A stretch of DNA of 64,000 nucleotides from Ideonella_A sakaiensis_A (lineage in GTDB: Bacteria; Pseudomonadota; Gammaproteobacteria; Burkholderiales; Burkholderiaceae_C). The position numbers and the translations under genes are program-made. The notes below the pieces were generated by a model. The model saw only the letters and a program-made list of their open reading frames with translations, did no database searches and had not been told where the DNA came from. Shown here piece by piece: positions 16,381-27,947 of this stretch; the stretch's first letter is position 1, and the number at the start of each line of letters is the position of its first letter. The stretch covers positions 2,170,001 through 2,234,000 of the forward strand of contig NZ_CP182947.1 of assembly GCF_048320135.1 (NCBI RefSeq). The letters run 5' to 3'.

Positions 16381-18303
16381 ATGCCCATGCCCGTCAACGA
16401 CCCCATCCTTTATCCCTCCGCCAGCGCAGGCACCCGGTCATTGTGCAATGCCATCCTGCACGAAGTTTTCGGCTATGACCAGTTCCGCGGCGCGCAGGCG
16501 GAAATCATCGAACATGTCAGCAACGGCGCCGATGCGCTGGTGCTGATGCCCACCGGTGGCGGCAAGAGCCTGTGTTACCAGATACCGGCGATTGCCCGGC
16601 ACCGCCGCGAACAAGGTCTTTGTGTCGTCGTCAGCCCGCTGATCGCGCTGATGCACGACCAGGTTGGTGCGCTCGAGGAGGCCGGCGTGCATGCCGCCTT
16701 CCTCAATTCGTCGCTCAGCATCGACGAGGCCCAGCGCATCGAACGCGAGATGATGAGCGGTCGGCTGGTGCTTGTTTATGCAGCGCCGGAGCGGCTGGCG
16801 ACGCCGCGGTTCCTGGCCCAGCTCGATTCGTTGCACGAACGCGGCCTGCTCGGCATGTTCGCGATCGACGAGGCGCACTGCGTCAGTCAATGGGGACATG
16901 ATTTCCGCGAGGACTATCTCGGCCTCGACGTGCTGCACCGGCGCTATCCGGGTGTGCCGCGGATCGCGCTGACCGCGACCGCCGACGATCTGACCCGCGC
17001 CGACATCGTCGAGCGGCTGCAGCTGCAGGATGCGCGGATCTTCATCAGCAGCTTCGACCGGCCGAATATCCGCTACGGCATCGTCGAGAAGGACAATGCG
17101 CGCGCCCAGCTGCTGCGCTTCATCAACGACGAACACGAGGGCGATGCCGGCATCGTCTATTGCCAGTCGCGCAAGAAGGTCGATGAGACCGCCGCCTGGC
17201 TGGAAACCGAAGGCATCGATGCGCTGCCCTACCACGCCGGCCTCGATGCGGCGGTGCGCCGCCATCACCAGAACCGTTTCTTGCGCGAGGACGGCATCGT
17301 GATGGTTGCGACGATCGCCTTCGGCATGGGCATCGACAAGCCGGACGTGCGTTTCGTCGCCCACCTCGACCTGCCGAAGAATATCGAGGCCTATTACCAG
17401 GAAACCGGCCGCGCCGGCCGCGACGGCTTGCCTGCCGATGCCTGGATGGCCTATGGCCTCGCCGATGTCGTGAACCAGCGGCGGATGATCGACGACAGCC
17501 CGGCCGGCGACGAATTCAAGCAGGTGCAGCGCGGCAAGCTCGATGCGCTGCTGGCGCTCGCCGAAGCCCACGACTGCCGGCGGGTTCGGCTGCTTGCCTA
17601 TTTCGGCGAGGCGAGCCAGCCGTGCGCTGACCATCAGCATGCCTGCGACAACTGCGCCAATCCGCCGGCGACCTGGGATGCAACGGAAGCGGCGCGCAAG
17701 GCGCTGAGCTGCATCTACCGCTTCCACCAGCATGGCGGCCAGCGCTTCGGTGCCGGACACCTGATCGACGTGCTGCGCGGCAAGGTGACCGACAAGGTCA
17801 ATCAGCACAACCACCAGCAGCTGTCGACCTTCGGCATCGGCGCCGACCTCAGCGAATCGCAGTGGCGCAGCGTGCTGCGGCAGCTGATCGCGCTCGGCCA
17901 CCTGCGCACCGAGGGCGACTACAACACGCTGGAACTGACCGCCAGCGCGCGCGAAGTGCTGCGCGACCAGGTGCAACTGCTGCTGCGGGTGCCGACCAAG
18001 ACGACCGAGCGTGGCAGCAGGCGCCGCAGCAGCAGCGGCCGCGGCGGCGCGGTCGCGAAGGCGCCGCCGGTGCCGCTCGACGCCGAGGCGACCGAACGCT
18101 TCAATGCGCTGAAGGCGTGGCGCGCCGAAGTGGCCCGGGAGCACAACCTGCCGGCCTACATCGTCTTTCACGATGCGGCGCTCGCCGAGATGGCCCGGCA
18201 GATGCCGGGCAGCCTCGACGAACTCGGCCGGATCAATGGGGTCGGCGCGAAGAAGCTCGACGCCTACGGCGAACAGATCCTGCGCGCGTTGCACGCCGCC
18301 TGA
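16381..18303 (+). CDS. recQ: ATP-dependent DNA helicase RecQ
   Basis: A 640-residue 3'-5' helicase of DNA repair and the RecF recombination pathway. Superfamily-2 motifs are clear: motif I MPTGGGKSLCYQIPA, the DEAH-like IDEAHCVSQWGHDFREDY, TATADDLTRADI, IVYCQSRKKVDETA and the motif VI region YYQETGRAGRDG. The zinc-binding cysteines follow (QPCADHQHACDNC), then the RQC winged helix. A C-terminal HRDC domain ends in LGRINGVGAKKLDAYGEQIL. A Ser/Arg/Gly linker (RGSRRRSSSGRGG) separates RQC from HRDC. Candidate ATGs lie at 16354, 16381 and 16387; 16381 is taken, with low certainty. Confidence 0.96.
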   Translation: MPMPVNDPILYPSASAGTRSLCNAILHEVFGYDQFRGAQAEIIEHVSNGADALVLMPTGGGKSLCYQIPAIARHRREQGLCVVVSPLIALMHDQVGALEEAGVHAAFLNSSLSIDEAQRIEREMMSGRLVLVYAAPERLATPRFLAQLDSLHERGLLGMFAIDEAHCVSQWGHDFREDYLGLDVLHRRYPGVPRIALTATADDLTRADIVERLQLQDARIFISSFDRPNIRYGIVEKDNARAQLLRFINDEHEGDAGIVYCQSRKKVDETAAWLETEGIDALPYHAGLDAAVRRHHQNRFLREDGIVMVATIAFGMGIDKPDVRFVAHLDLPKNIEAYYQETGRAGRDGLPADAWMAYGLADVVNQRRMIDDSPAGDEFKQVQRGKLDALLALAEAHDCRRVRLLAYFGEASQPCADHQHACDNCANPPATWDATEAARKALSCIYRFHQHGGQRFGAGHLIDVLRGKVTDKVNQHNHQQLSTFGIGADLSESQWRSVLRQLIALGHLRTEGDYNTLELTASAREVLRDQVQLLLRVPTKTTERGSRRRSSSGRGGAVAKAPPVPLDAEATERFNALKAWRAEVAREHNLPAYIVFHDAALAEMARQMPGSLDELGRINGVGAKKLDAYGEQILRALHAA

Positions 18304-18318
18304 GCTGCGGTCACGCGT

Positions 18319-18735
18319 TCAGCGAATCGCGATCTCGACCACCGTGCTGTCGGCGCGGTTGCCGACATTGTCGATCGCCCGTGCGAAGACCCGCAGCACA
18401 CTTCGCCCGTCGGCCGGCGCGGTGATGCTCAGCTGGTACGGCGGCCGGGCGATCGTGCCGAGCGGAAACTGCACGCCCGGGTCGAGCCTGTAGAACGCGA
18501 CGACATCGATGCCGTTGGCGTCGGCCGCAGCCGCTGTCAACAACACACTCTGCCCGGGCGCCACCGTGCCGGACGACGCGACCATGCTGACCGATGGCGG
18601 CCCGTCGTCGAAGAAGTCACCGCTGCCGAAACCGATCGTGACACCGCCGCCGCAGCCGACCAGGGCCGCAGCCAGCATCGCGGCAACCGCTTTCGACCGG
18701 TATCGGATCCAACGCATGGGCATGGCGGAAATCAT
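18319..18735 (-). CDS. Putative lipoprotein with Ig-like domain
   Basis: About 130-138 residues depending on the start (ATGs at 18735, 18723 and 18717). A basic N-terminus and hydrophobic stretch (KAVAAMLAAALVGC) end in a lipobox L-V-G-C, predicting lipid modification and export. The mature part is Gly-rich, then reads SVSMVASSGTVAPGQSVLLTAAAADANGID. That pattern, with the VRVFARAIDNVGN-like end, is typical of bacterial Ig-like beta-sandwich domains. Function is unknown. It is divergent from uvrA and converges on recQ, with 15 bases between the stops. Confidence 0.75.
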   Translation of the reverse strand: MISAMPMRWIRYRSKAVAAMLAAALVGCGGGVTIGFGSGDFFDDGPPSVSMVASSGTVAPGQSVLLTAAAADANGIDVVAFYRLDPGVQFPLGTIARPPYQLSITAPADGRSVLRVFARAIDNVGNRADSTVVEIAIR

Positions 18736-18879
18736 AGGCTTGCACGCCCCGCGGTGTCGATCCGGGGGCATCGACCAGGCGGACCCGGCCGGATTGCGCT
18801 GCATCGTTATCATGTCCGGTTGCCCGTATCCCGCCACATGCCCAGCATTTCCCCCCAGATCAGGAGCCCCGCCAGCAAG

Positions 18880-21825
<2,946 letters not shown>

Positions 21826-21863
21826 CTACACTGCAACGCATTTCTCGACTCAGGAGTTTCGCC

Positions 21864-22469
21864 ATGCCGACCCGCATCGATTACTACATGGTGCCGCAAT
21901 CACCATTCGTCTACCTCGGCCACCAGCGATTGATGCAGATCGCCAGCAAGGCTGGCGCGCAAGTGCGCTTGCTGCCGTTCGACCTCGGCAAGGTGTTCAC
22001 GGTATCGGGCGGCCTGCCGCTCGGCCAGCGTGCACCGCAGCGCCGCGCCTACCGGCTGCTCGAACTGCGGCGCTTCTCCGAAGCGCTGGGGCTGCCGATG
22101 CACATCGAGCCGGCGTTTTTTCCGGTCGCCGGGGATGATGCGGCGCGGCTGCTGATCGCGGTTGATGCGGCCGATGGCACCGAAGCCGCGCTGCGGCTTG
22201 CCCGCGCGGTCACGCGCGCGGTGTGGGAAGAGCAACGCAACATCGCCGACGTCGCAACGCTTGGCGAACTGCTCGCCGCCGAAAACCTGCCGGCATCACG
22301 CATCGAAGAATCGAAATCCGCGCAGGTGCAGCAGACCTACGACGCGAATACGCAGCAAGCGATCGACACCGGCATCTTCGGCGCGCCGAGCTTCGTGATC
22401 GATGGGGAGTTGTTCTGGGGCCAGGATCGGCTCGATTTCGTCGAGCGCAAGCTGCCCGGCAGCCGATAG
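21864..22469 (+). CDS. DsbA-family 2-hydroxychromene-2-carboxylate isomerase-like protein
   Basis: A 201-residue thioredoxin-fold (DsbA-like, kappa-class GST-related) protein. It begins MPTRIDYYMVPQSPFVYLGHQRL; a Ser in SPFVYLG replaces the CxxC of true disulfide oxidoreductases. It ends with IFGAPSFVIDGELFWGQDRLDFVE, the hallmark of 2-hydroxychromene-2-carboxylate isomerases (NahD) that act in naphthalene breakdown with glutathione. No other naphthalene genes are nearby, so the true substrate is probably something else. RBS AGGAG precedes the ATG. It is 38 bases downstream of uvrA and may be co-transcribed. Confidence 0.88.
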   Translation: MPTRIDYYMVPQSPFVYLGHQRLMQIASKAGAQVRLLPFDLGKVFTVSGGLPLGQRAPQRRAYRLLELRRFSEALGLPMHIEPAFFPVAGDDAARLLIAVDAADGTEAALRLARAVTRAVWEEQRNIADVATLGELLAAENLPASRIEESKSAQVQQTYDANTQQAIDTGIFGAPSFVIDGELFWGQDRLDFVERKLPGSR

Positions 22470-22481
22470 ACGGTCAACAAG

Positions 22482-22509
22482 AAAAAAGGCCGGTGCAAAT
22501 GCACCGGCC
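22482..22509 (-). terminator. Rho-independent terminator of the SWIB gene
   Basis: GGCCGGTGC (22488-22496) pairs perfectly with GCACCGGCC (22501-22509) around an AAAT loop. Read on the minus strand it is followed by TTTTTTC (22481-22487 as A's on the plus strand). It lies about 20 bases past the stop of the gene ending at 22531, and it may also stop read-through from the convergent isomerase gene. Confidence 0.88.
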
Positions 22510-22530
22510 CTTGTTCAACAAACGCCCGGA

Positions 22531-22866
22531 TCAGCTGAGGTGGGCGTTGACCAGCTTGGTCATCTCGAACATCGAGACCTGCGGCTTCTTGAAGATCTCC
22601 TTGAGCTTCGCGTCGGCGTTGATCATCGTCTTCTTCTGGGGGTCCTGCAGCTTGTTGGCCTTGATGTACTCCCAGATCTTCTTCGTCACCTCGGTCCGCG
22701 GCATCGGCTTCGAGCCGATCACCGCAGCCAGCTGCGGACTCGGCTTCATTTCCTTCATGAACGCCGCATTCGGGGTGCGCTTCTTCGCCGGAGCGGCCTT
22801 CTTGGCAGCAGCCGCCTTGACCGGTGCCGCCTTGGTGGCCGGAGCGGCCTTTTTCGCAGTTGCCAT
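22531..22866 (-). CDS. SWIB/MDM2-domain protein with histone H1-like tail
   Basis: A 111-residue protein with two parts. Residues 1-32 are a repetitive Lys/Ala/Pro tail (AAPAKK-type repeats) resembling histone H1 or HU-like basic tails. Residues ~35-111 form a SWIB domain (KPSPQLAAVIGSKPMPRTEV, IWEYIKANKLQDP, INADAKLKEIF). SWIB proteins in eukaryotes belong to chromatin remodelling complexes; the stand-alone bacterial form occurs in chlamydiae, betaproteobacteria and others. It is presumed to be nucleoid-associated, but its role is not established. It has an AGGAG-like RBS (TGGAGAAAAT) and a strong terminator, and appears monocistronic. Confidence 0.92.
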   Translation of the reverse strand: MATAKKAAPATKAAPVKAAAAKKAAPAKKRTPNAAFMKEMKPSPQLAAVIGSKPMPRTEVTKKIWEYIKANKLQDPQKKTMINADAKLKEIFKKPQVSMFEMTKLVNAHLS

Positions 22867-23011
22867 CTGAAATTTTCTCCATCACAAAGTTGTTGATGTG
22901 CCCGGGCGGGGTGAGCATCGCGTGAACGCTCTTTCTCTCTCGCACCGCGCGACGCGAATGGTACTGCGCACCTGGGGTATTGAGAAGCCGTTTTCAGAGG
23001 AGAAACGAACA

Positions 23012-23095
23012 ATGTGCAACATCAATCGTCGATTTGTCGCCGCCTTGCATCATTCGCGCGTGCATCGCGACGATTTGCGCCTGCCGATCGGCTGA
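23012..23095 (+). CDS. Possible 27-residue peptide ORF
   Basis: An ATG at 23012 is preceded by CAGAGGAGAAACGAAC, a strong and well-spaced ribosome binding site, and opens a 27-codon frame ending at TGA 23095. The peptide (MCNINRRFVAALHHSRVHRD...) is basic and His/Arg-rich. It has no transmembrane segment and no homology I recognise. It stands alone: the next plus-strand gene is 2 kb away, and ggt ends on the opposite strand 45 bases downstream. It could be a small protein, a leader or part of an sRNA, or a chance frame. The RBS is the only positive evidence. Confidence 0.35.
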   Translation: MCNINRRFVAALHHSRVHRDDLRLPIG

Positions 23096-23139
23096 ACGCT
23101 TGCTGCAAAGACTCGCGTCGATGCGCATCGACGGATGCA

Positions 23140-25191
23140 TCAATCGCCGAGCGCCAGGCCTTCGCGGCGCGGATCAACGCCGCCGACGAGCGCCTTCGAT
23201 TGACCAGCAGTGCCGCGAACGATGGTGGCGGTGCCGCTCGACTGCGCAGCGACGCTGACCTGATGTCCGAGCGCACGCAGTCCCTTGACCAGGCTGTCAT
23301 TGGCGCCACTGGCGGCCGCATCGACATTCGGATGCTCGCCACCGAGCGTTGTCGTTGCGGTATTGCTGCTGCCGAAATTGACCATCGCGGTCGCCTGCTG
23401 CGCATCGAGCCCCCAGTCGAGCACACCGATCAATGTCTTGCTGACGAACTGGATGATGCTGGCGCCCCCGGGTGATCCGGTCGCCATCACCAGCGGGCCG
23501 CGCGAACCGTCGGCCGCCTTTGCGAATACCAGCGTCGGCGCCATCGAACTGCGCGGCCGCTTGCCAGGACCGACACGGTTGGCGATCGGGCCGTCGGCAT
23601 CGGAAGGCGCGATCGAGAAGTCGGTCAGCTCGTTGTTCAGCAGGAAGCCGTTGGTCATCCGGTACGAGCCCATCGAACCTTCGATGCTGCTGGTCAATGC
23701 GACGGCATTGCCGTAGCGGTCGACGATGCTGACATGGGTGGTGCCGACGCCTTCGGCATCGCTGCGGCCTTGGGCGGTCCAGCCGGCAAACTTCCCGGCA
23801 GGCGCGACGCCGATGCTGCGGTCTGGACGGATCAGCCTGGCCCGCTCGCGCAGATAGTCCTTGTCGAGAAGTGCAGCCGGACTGCCGCCGGGCAATGGCA
23901 CGAAATCGGTATCGGCGACATAACGTGCGCGGTCGGCATAGGCCAGGCGTTGTGCCTCGCTGATCAGGTGCACTGCCATCGGCGCCGGCTTGCCACCATT
24001 GGCATCGATCGACTGCGGTGGGTATTCGGCCAATCGATGGTTTTCCAGGATGCCGAGGATCTGCGCCACCGCAATGCCGCCCGACGACGGCGGCGGCATG
24101 CCACAGACCCAATGCTTGCGGTAGCTGCTGCAGACCGGCTCGCGTCTGATCGCCCGGTAGTTCGCAAGATCGGCCAATGTCGTCAGTCCCGGAGTCAGCG
24201 CAACTGCGTTTGGTCCGCTGCCGACGGTTGCACCGATCTTGTCGACGATGGCACGGGCGATCGGCCCGCGGTGCAGCGCATCGGCGCCGCCATCGGCGAT
24301 CGCGCGCAGCGTTTCTCGATAGGCCGGGTTCTTCATCAGCGTGCCGAGCGGCTTCGCTGCGTGATCGGGCGAAGGGCCATAGAAATAAGCGGTCGCTTCG
24401 GCATCGGCAAGCAGGTTGGCTCGGCTTGCGGCGATGGCATCGGCGAGCCGACCGCTGATCCTGAAACCGTCGGTCGCCAGCCGGCCGGCATCGGCGAACA
24501 GCTCGCGCCACGGCAGTTTGCCGTTGTCGCGATGCGCCAGCTCGAGCATGCGCACGATGCCCGGCGTGCCGATCGAGCGGCCGCTGGCACGCACGCCGGA
24601 GAAGATCACACGCGGGTCGCTGGCACCCGGCGGTGTCGGCAGCGGGTATGCCGTATTGCCGTTGCCGATCTGTCGCAGGTAGTTGCCGTCGGCCGCCGCC
24701 GGCGCCTGTTCACGCCCGTCGTAGGCGACCACCCGGCCGCTGGCTGCGTCGAAGTGCAGCAGAAAACCACCGCCGCCCAGTCCGGACGATTGCGGCTCGA
24801 CCAGTCCGAGGACGGCCTGCACGGCAACGGCTGCATCAACCGCGGTGCCGCCGCGCCGCAACACGTCGCATCCCGCCTGGCTGGCCAATGGATTTGCGCT
24901 GACGACCAGGTAGTCGCGCGCAACGACAGGTTGGATGCCGAGCCGGAAACCCGACGACGGTTCGGGCAGCGCCGGATCCCCGGCAACACCGGATCCGACG
25001 ACGACACCGGCTGCGCCCGGTGCGTTGCACGATCCGTCGGCCACCGGTGCTGCGGGCGGCATCGCGCAAGCCGACAGCAGCAGACCGAGCATTGCCGCGA
25101 CCAGCGGCCGTTGCCATCGCCAGCGCCTGATGGCGGCGGGCAAGCGCTGGCGGGAGCAAATCCTTGCATCAACGGCAGAAGTTGTCGGCAT
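23140..25191 (-). CDS. ggt: Gamma-glutamyltransferase, lipoprotein-type
   Basis: About 683 residues from the ATG at 25191; a GTG at 25266 would add 25. The N-terminus has a hydrophobic stretch ending in LLSAC, a lipobox, suggesting an anchored periplasmic or outer-membrane lipoprotein rather than the soluble periplasmic form of E. coli. The family core is present: GLVEPQSSGLGGGGFLL, DGREQAPAAA, and the autocleavage site GTTHVSIVD, where the second Thr becomes the nucleophile of the small subunit. NNELTDFS, RPRSSMAPT and TGSPGGASIIQF follow. It cleaves glutathione and transfers the gamma-glutamyl group. Confidence 0.93.
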   Translation of the reverse strand: MPTTSAVDARICSRQRLPAAIRRWRWQRPLVAAMLGLLLSACAMPPAAPVADGSCNAPGAAGVVVGSGVAGDPALPEPSSGFRLGIQPVVARDYLVVSANPLASQAGCDVLRRGGTAVDAAVAVQAVLGLVEPQSSGLGGGGFLLHFDAASGRVVAYDGREQAPAAADGNYLRQIGNGNTAYPLPTPPGASDPRVIFSGVRASGRSIGTPGIVRMLELAHRDNGKLPWRELFADAGRLATDGFRISGRLADAIAASRANLLADAEATAYFYGPSPDHAAKPLGTLMKNPAYRETLRAIADGGADALHRGPIARAIVDKIGATVGSGPNAVALTPGLTTLADLANYRAIRREPVCSSYRKHWVCGMPPPSSGGIAVAQILGILENHRLAEYPPQSIDANGGKPAPMAVHLISEAQRLAYADRARYVADTDFVPLPGGSPAALLDKDYLRERARLIRPDRSIGVAPAGKFAGWTAQGRSDAEGVGTTHVSIVDRYGNAVALTSSIEGSMGSYRMTNGFLLNNELTDFSIAPSDADGPIANRVGPGKRPRSSMAPTLVFAKAADGSRGPLVMATGSPGGASIIQFVSKTLIGVLDWGLDAQQATAMVNFGSSNTATTTLGGEHPNVDAAASGANDSLVKGLRALGHQVSVAAQSSGTATIVRGTAGQSKALVGGVDPRREGLALGD

Positions 25192-25280
25192 GGTGCGAGT
25201 CGGCTGGTGGCGGATCGGCGGCGCTGTATGACGGCGCACTATAGGGGCCGGAAACGCCGCAGTCACGTTATGCTGGCGGC

Positions 25281-25637
25281 ATGAAACTGATTGTTCGATG
25301 GCTGTTGCTCGCGGCGGCGCTGTTGATGGTCGCCTATCTGTACAGCGGCGTCGCGGTGACGAGTTTTGTCAGCGCGATGATTGCTGCGCTGGTGCTCGGT
25401 CTGTTCAACACGCTGCTGCGGCCGATCCTGATCCTGCTGACGCTGCCGGCGACGCTGCTGACGCTCGGCCTGTTCCTGTTCGTGATCAATGCGGCGATGT
25501 TCTATCTGGCCGCACGGGTGCTCGACGGATTCAGCGTCACCGGATTTGGCGCCGCGCTGATCGGCTCGCTGATCTACAGCGCGTGCGGCATGGTGATCGA
25601 TGCCGCGATGGAGCGGATCTTTCCGACGCCCGGCTGA
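25281..25637 (+). CDS. YvlD/phage-holin-IV family membrane protein
   Basis: A 118-residue integral membrane protein with four hydrophobic helices (LIVRWLLLAAALLMVAYLYSG; FVSAMIAALVLGLFNTLL; ILLTLPATLLTLGLFLFVINAAMFY; GFGAALIGSLIYSACGM). It carries the N-T-L-L-R-P motif characteristic of the YvlD/DUF360 group, commonly labelled phage holin family 4. There is no phage context here, so a lysis role is unlikely. Function is unknown. It is divergent from ggt (the longer ggt start at 25266 would leave 14 bases between starts) and converges on the M48 protease. Confidence 0.88.
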   Translation: MKLIVRWLLLAAALLMVAYLYSGVAVTSFVSAMIAALVLGLFNTLLRPILILLTLPATLLTLGLFLFVINAAMFYLAARVLDGFSVTGFGAALIGSLIYSACGMVIDAAMERIFPTPG

Positions 25638-25649
25638 AACCGGCGCTGC

Positions 25650-27260
25650 TCAACCGCCGCGGCGTTGCTGCTCGCGCTCGAGCATTTCGAGGCGCCGTTC
25701 GGCCTCGATCGTGCGCAGACGCGCATCGATCACCGAGGCATCGATGAAGTCGACCGGTCCGCCGGCGCGCGCCAGCGTCTGGCCGGCACGCAGCCGGTCG
25801 ATCGCACCGGTCAGGTCACCGATCGCATAACGGCCCTCGGCTTCGGCGCGCATCGAGCGCAGCGGAAAGTCGAGCCTGCTCCAGACCTGCGACAACACCA
25901 GCCACGCGGTCGCATCCTGCGGATGGTCGGCGACCCAGGTCTGCAGCCGGCCGGCTTGCTGGCGCAGCGCCGGATCGGCGGCATTGCCGAGCATCGCGAT
26001 CCGTGCCGCCAGGAGCACTACCGGACGCCGGGAGGCGTGGGCCGCCGGCAGGGCCGCCAGCGCAGCCGCTGCGGCTGCCGCATCGCCGCGCTCGAGCCGC
26101 GATTCGGCGACCAGCATCGTCAGATTGGCTTCGGCGCGGCCACCCTGTTCGGCACCTGCAGCGCGCAGCAAGCGCGCCGCCTGCGCCAGCGCGGCATCGG
26201 CACGGGGCCAGTCGCGCAACAAGGTCGAGGCAAATGCGCTCGATATCGCCGCGGACAATGCATCGCTGATCGCCTGCCTGTCGTTGCGCCGCAGCGGCAC
26301 CGCATCCTGGTCGGATGTCTGCAGGCGTTGCAAGGCCTGCACCCGCGTATCCATCAGCACCCTGGCACGGGCCTGCGCGAGCACATGTTCGAGCTGGCCA
26401 ACCGGCGCTGCGACATCGGCAGTGCCGAGCCGCGCGCGGGCAGCGCCGATGCGCTCGGTGGTCAGCGGATGGCTGCGCAGGTACGGAAAGCCGCCGCTGT
26501 CGTTGAGCCGCGAGCCTTGGTCGAGTTTCTCGAACATCGCAGCCATGCCGCTCGATGAAAAACCGGCACTGGTCAGCAGGCTGAAGCCGATGCGATCGGC
26601 CTCGCGCTCCATGTCGCGCGAAAAATTGAGCTGTCCCTGGATGCTCGCCGCCTGGCCGCCGGTGATCACCGCATTGGCCGCATCTCCGCGGTTGCTGCGA
26701 CTGGCCGCCAGCAAGCCGACGATCATCGCGGCGGCACTGAGCAGCGACTGCCGTTTGCTGTTGACGATGCCGCGTGCGATGTGGCGCTGCGTCACGTGCG
26801 ACAACTCGTGGGCCAGCACCGACGCCAGTTCGTCGGCCGACGAGGTCATTGCGATCAGCCCGAGGTGGATGCCGACGAAGCCGCCCGGCAATGCAAATGC
26901 GTTGACGCTGCGGTCGCGGACCAGAAACGCCTCCCATGCGAAACGCTGGCTGGATTCGGCGGAGATTTCACCGTGTTTGCGTGCGGCGGTGACCAGCGGC
27001 TGCCAGATCGACTGCATGTAGTCGAACAGCAGCGGGTCGTCGATGTAGTCGGGGTCGCGCCGGATCTCGCGCATGATCTCGTCGCCGATCTTGCGCTCGA
27101 AGCCGACCTCGAAATCGGCCGATACCGAGTCACCGAGCGCCGGCAACTGGTTCTGCGCTTGCGCCGGTGCAACGATTGCGCTGCCGGCCACTGCACCGGC
27201 ACATACAAGAGCGACGGCCCGCCGCCAGCCGGAATACAAGGACTGAGGTCTGGAAGGCAT
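25650..27260 (-). CDS. bepA: M48 family metalloprotease with TPRs, BepA-like
   Basis: A 536-residue periplasmic protease-chaperone, the counterpart of E. coli BepA/YfgC, which helps assemble and degrade outer-membrane proteins such as LptD. A signal peptide (residues ~12-36, ending APAQAQ) is followed by the zinc-metalloprotease domain with HELSH at 151-155 and EREAD at 218-222. Ala/Leu/Arg-rich TPR-like helices then fill the C-terminal half. The ATG at 27260 was chosen because it gives a good signal peptide; upstream in-frame sequence is antisense-like Pro/Arg composition. Divergent from moaC, with the shared promoter region at 27261-27406. Confidence 0.9.
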   Translation of the reverse strand: MPSRPQSLYSGWRRAVALVCAGAVAGSAIVAPAQAQNQLPALGDSVSADFEVGFERKIGDEIMREIRRDPDYIDDPLLFDYMQSIWQPLVTAARKHGEISAESSQRFAWEAFLVRDRSVNAFALPGGFVGIHLGLIAMTSSADELASVLAHELSHVTQRHIARGIVNSKRQSLLSAAAMIVGLLAASRSNRGDAANAVITGGQAASIQGQLNFSRDMEREADRIGFSLLTSAGFSSSGMAAMFEKLDQGSRLNDSGGFPYLRSHPLTTERIGAARARLGTADVAAPVGQLEHVLAQARARVLMDTRVQALQRLQTSDQDAVPLRRNDRQAISDALSAAISSAFASTLLRDWPRADAALAQAARLLRAAGAEQGGRAEANLTMLVAESRLERGDAAAAAAALAALPAAHASRRPVVLLAARIAMLGNAADPALRQQAGRLQTWVADHPQDATAWLVLSQVWSRLDFPLRSMRAEAEGRYAIGDLTGAIDRLRAGQTLARAGGPVDFIDASVIDARLRTIEAERRLEMLEREQQRRGG

Positions 27261-27406
27261 CAAGGGCTGCAGCCTTGCGGCTGGATGAAGGGCCGGCGGA
27301 ACAGGCCCGCGCATGCTGCGGTTGCGGGCCGGCGTCGCGGCCGGATGCCGCAACGCATCGTTATCATGCGCCACGAACATTTCCCGACTGTTTCCAGGTC
27401 TCTTCG

Positions 27407-27934
27407 ATGACGTCAGCCGCTCCCGCACCGCAACCGTCGCCGCACGACCAGCCGTCCGGCGGCCTGACCCATTTCGACGCGCAGGGCCAGGCACAGATGG
27501 TCGATGTATCGGCCAAGAACGAAACGCACCGGATCGCCCGCGCCAACGGTCGGATCCGGATGCTGCCGGCAACGCTGGAACTGATCAGGTCGGGCAGCGC
27601 AAAAAAGGGCGACGTGATCGGTGTGGCGCGGATTGCGGCAATCCAGGCCGCCAAGCGGACCGCCGACCTGATCCCGTTGTGCCATCCGCTGCCGATCACG
27701 CGCGTCACCGTCGAATTCGAGCTCGACGCAGCGGACAATGCCGTCGTCTGCACCGCGCAGGTCGAGACGCTCGGCCGCACCGGGGTCGAGATGGAAGCAC
27801 TGACCGCGGTGCAGATCGGCTTGCTGACCGTCTACGACATGTGCAAGGCGGTCGATCGCGGCATGGTGATCGACGCGGTGCGGGTGCTCGAAAAACACGG
27901 CGGCAAGTCGGGCAGCTGGAGCGCCGCCGGCTGA
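27407..27934 (+). CDS. moaC: Cyclic pyranopterin monophosphate synthase
   Basis: A 175-residue MoaC, which works with the radical-SAM enzyme MoaA to convert GTP to cPMP, the first step of molybdenum cofactor synthesis. Signatures are THFDAQGQAQMVDVSAKNET, KKGDVIGVARIAAIQAAKRT, LIPLCHPLPIT, GRTGVEMEALTAV and YDMCKAVDRGM. The first ~18 residues are Pro/Gln-rich and not conserved, so the true start could be slightly later, though no nearer ATG exists before the core. No other moa gene is in the window. It converges on the pilin oligosaccharyltransferase gene, with 13 bases between the stops. Confidence 0.96.
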   Translation: MTSAAPAPQPSPHDQPSGGLTHFDAQGQAQMVDVSAKNETHRIARANGRIRMLPATLELIRSGSAKKGDVIGVARIAAIQAAKRTADLIPLCHPLPITRVTVEFELDAADNAVVCTAQVETLGRTGVEMEALTAVQIGLLTVYDMCKAVDRGMVIDAVRVLEKHGGKSGSWSAAG

Positions 27935-27947
27935 CACGGCAAACCGC

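Noticed and set aside
25281..25637. Possible prophage remnant (holin family)
   Set aside because: The YvlD-like protein carries a phage-holin name, but no lysin, integrase or other phage gene is nearby.
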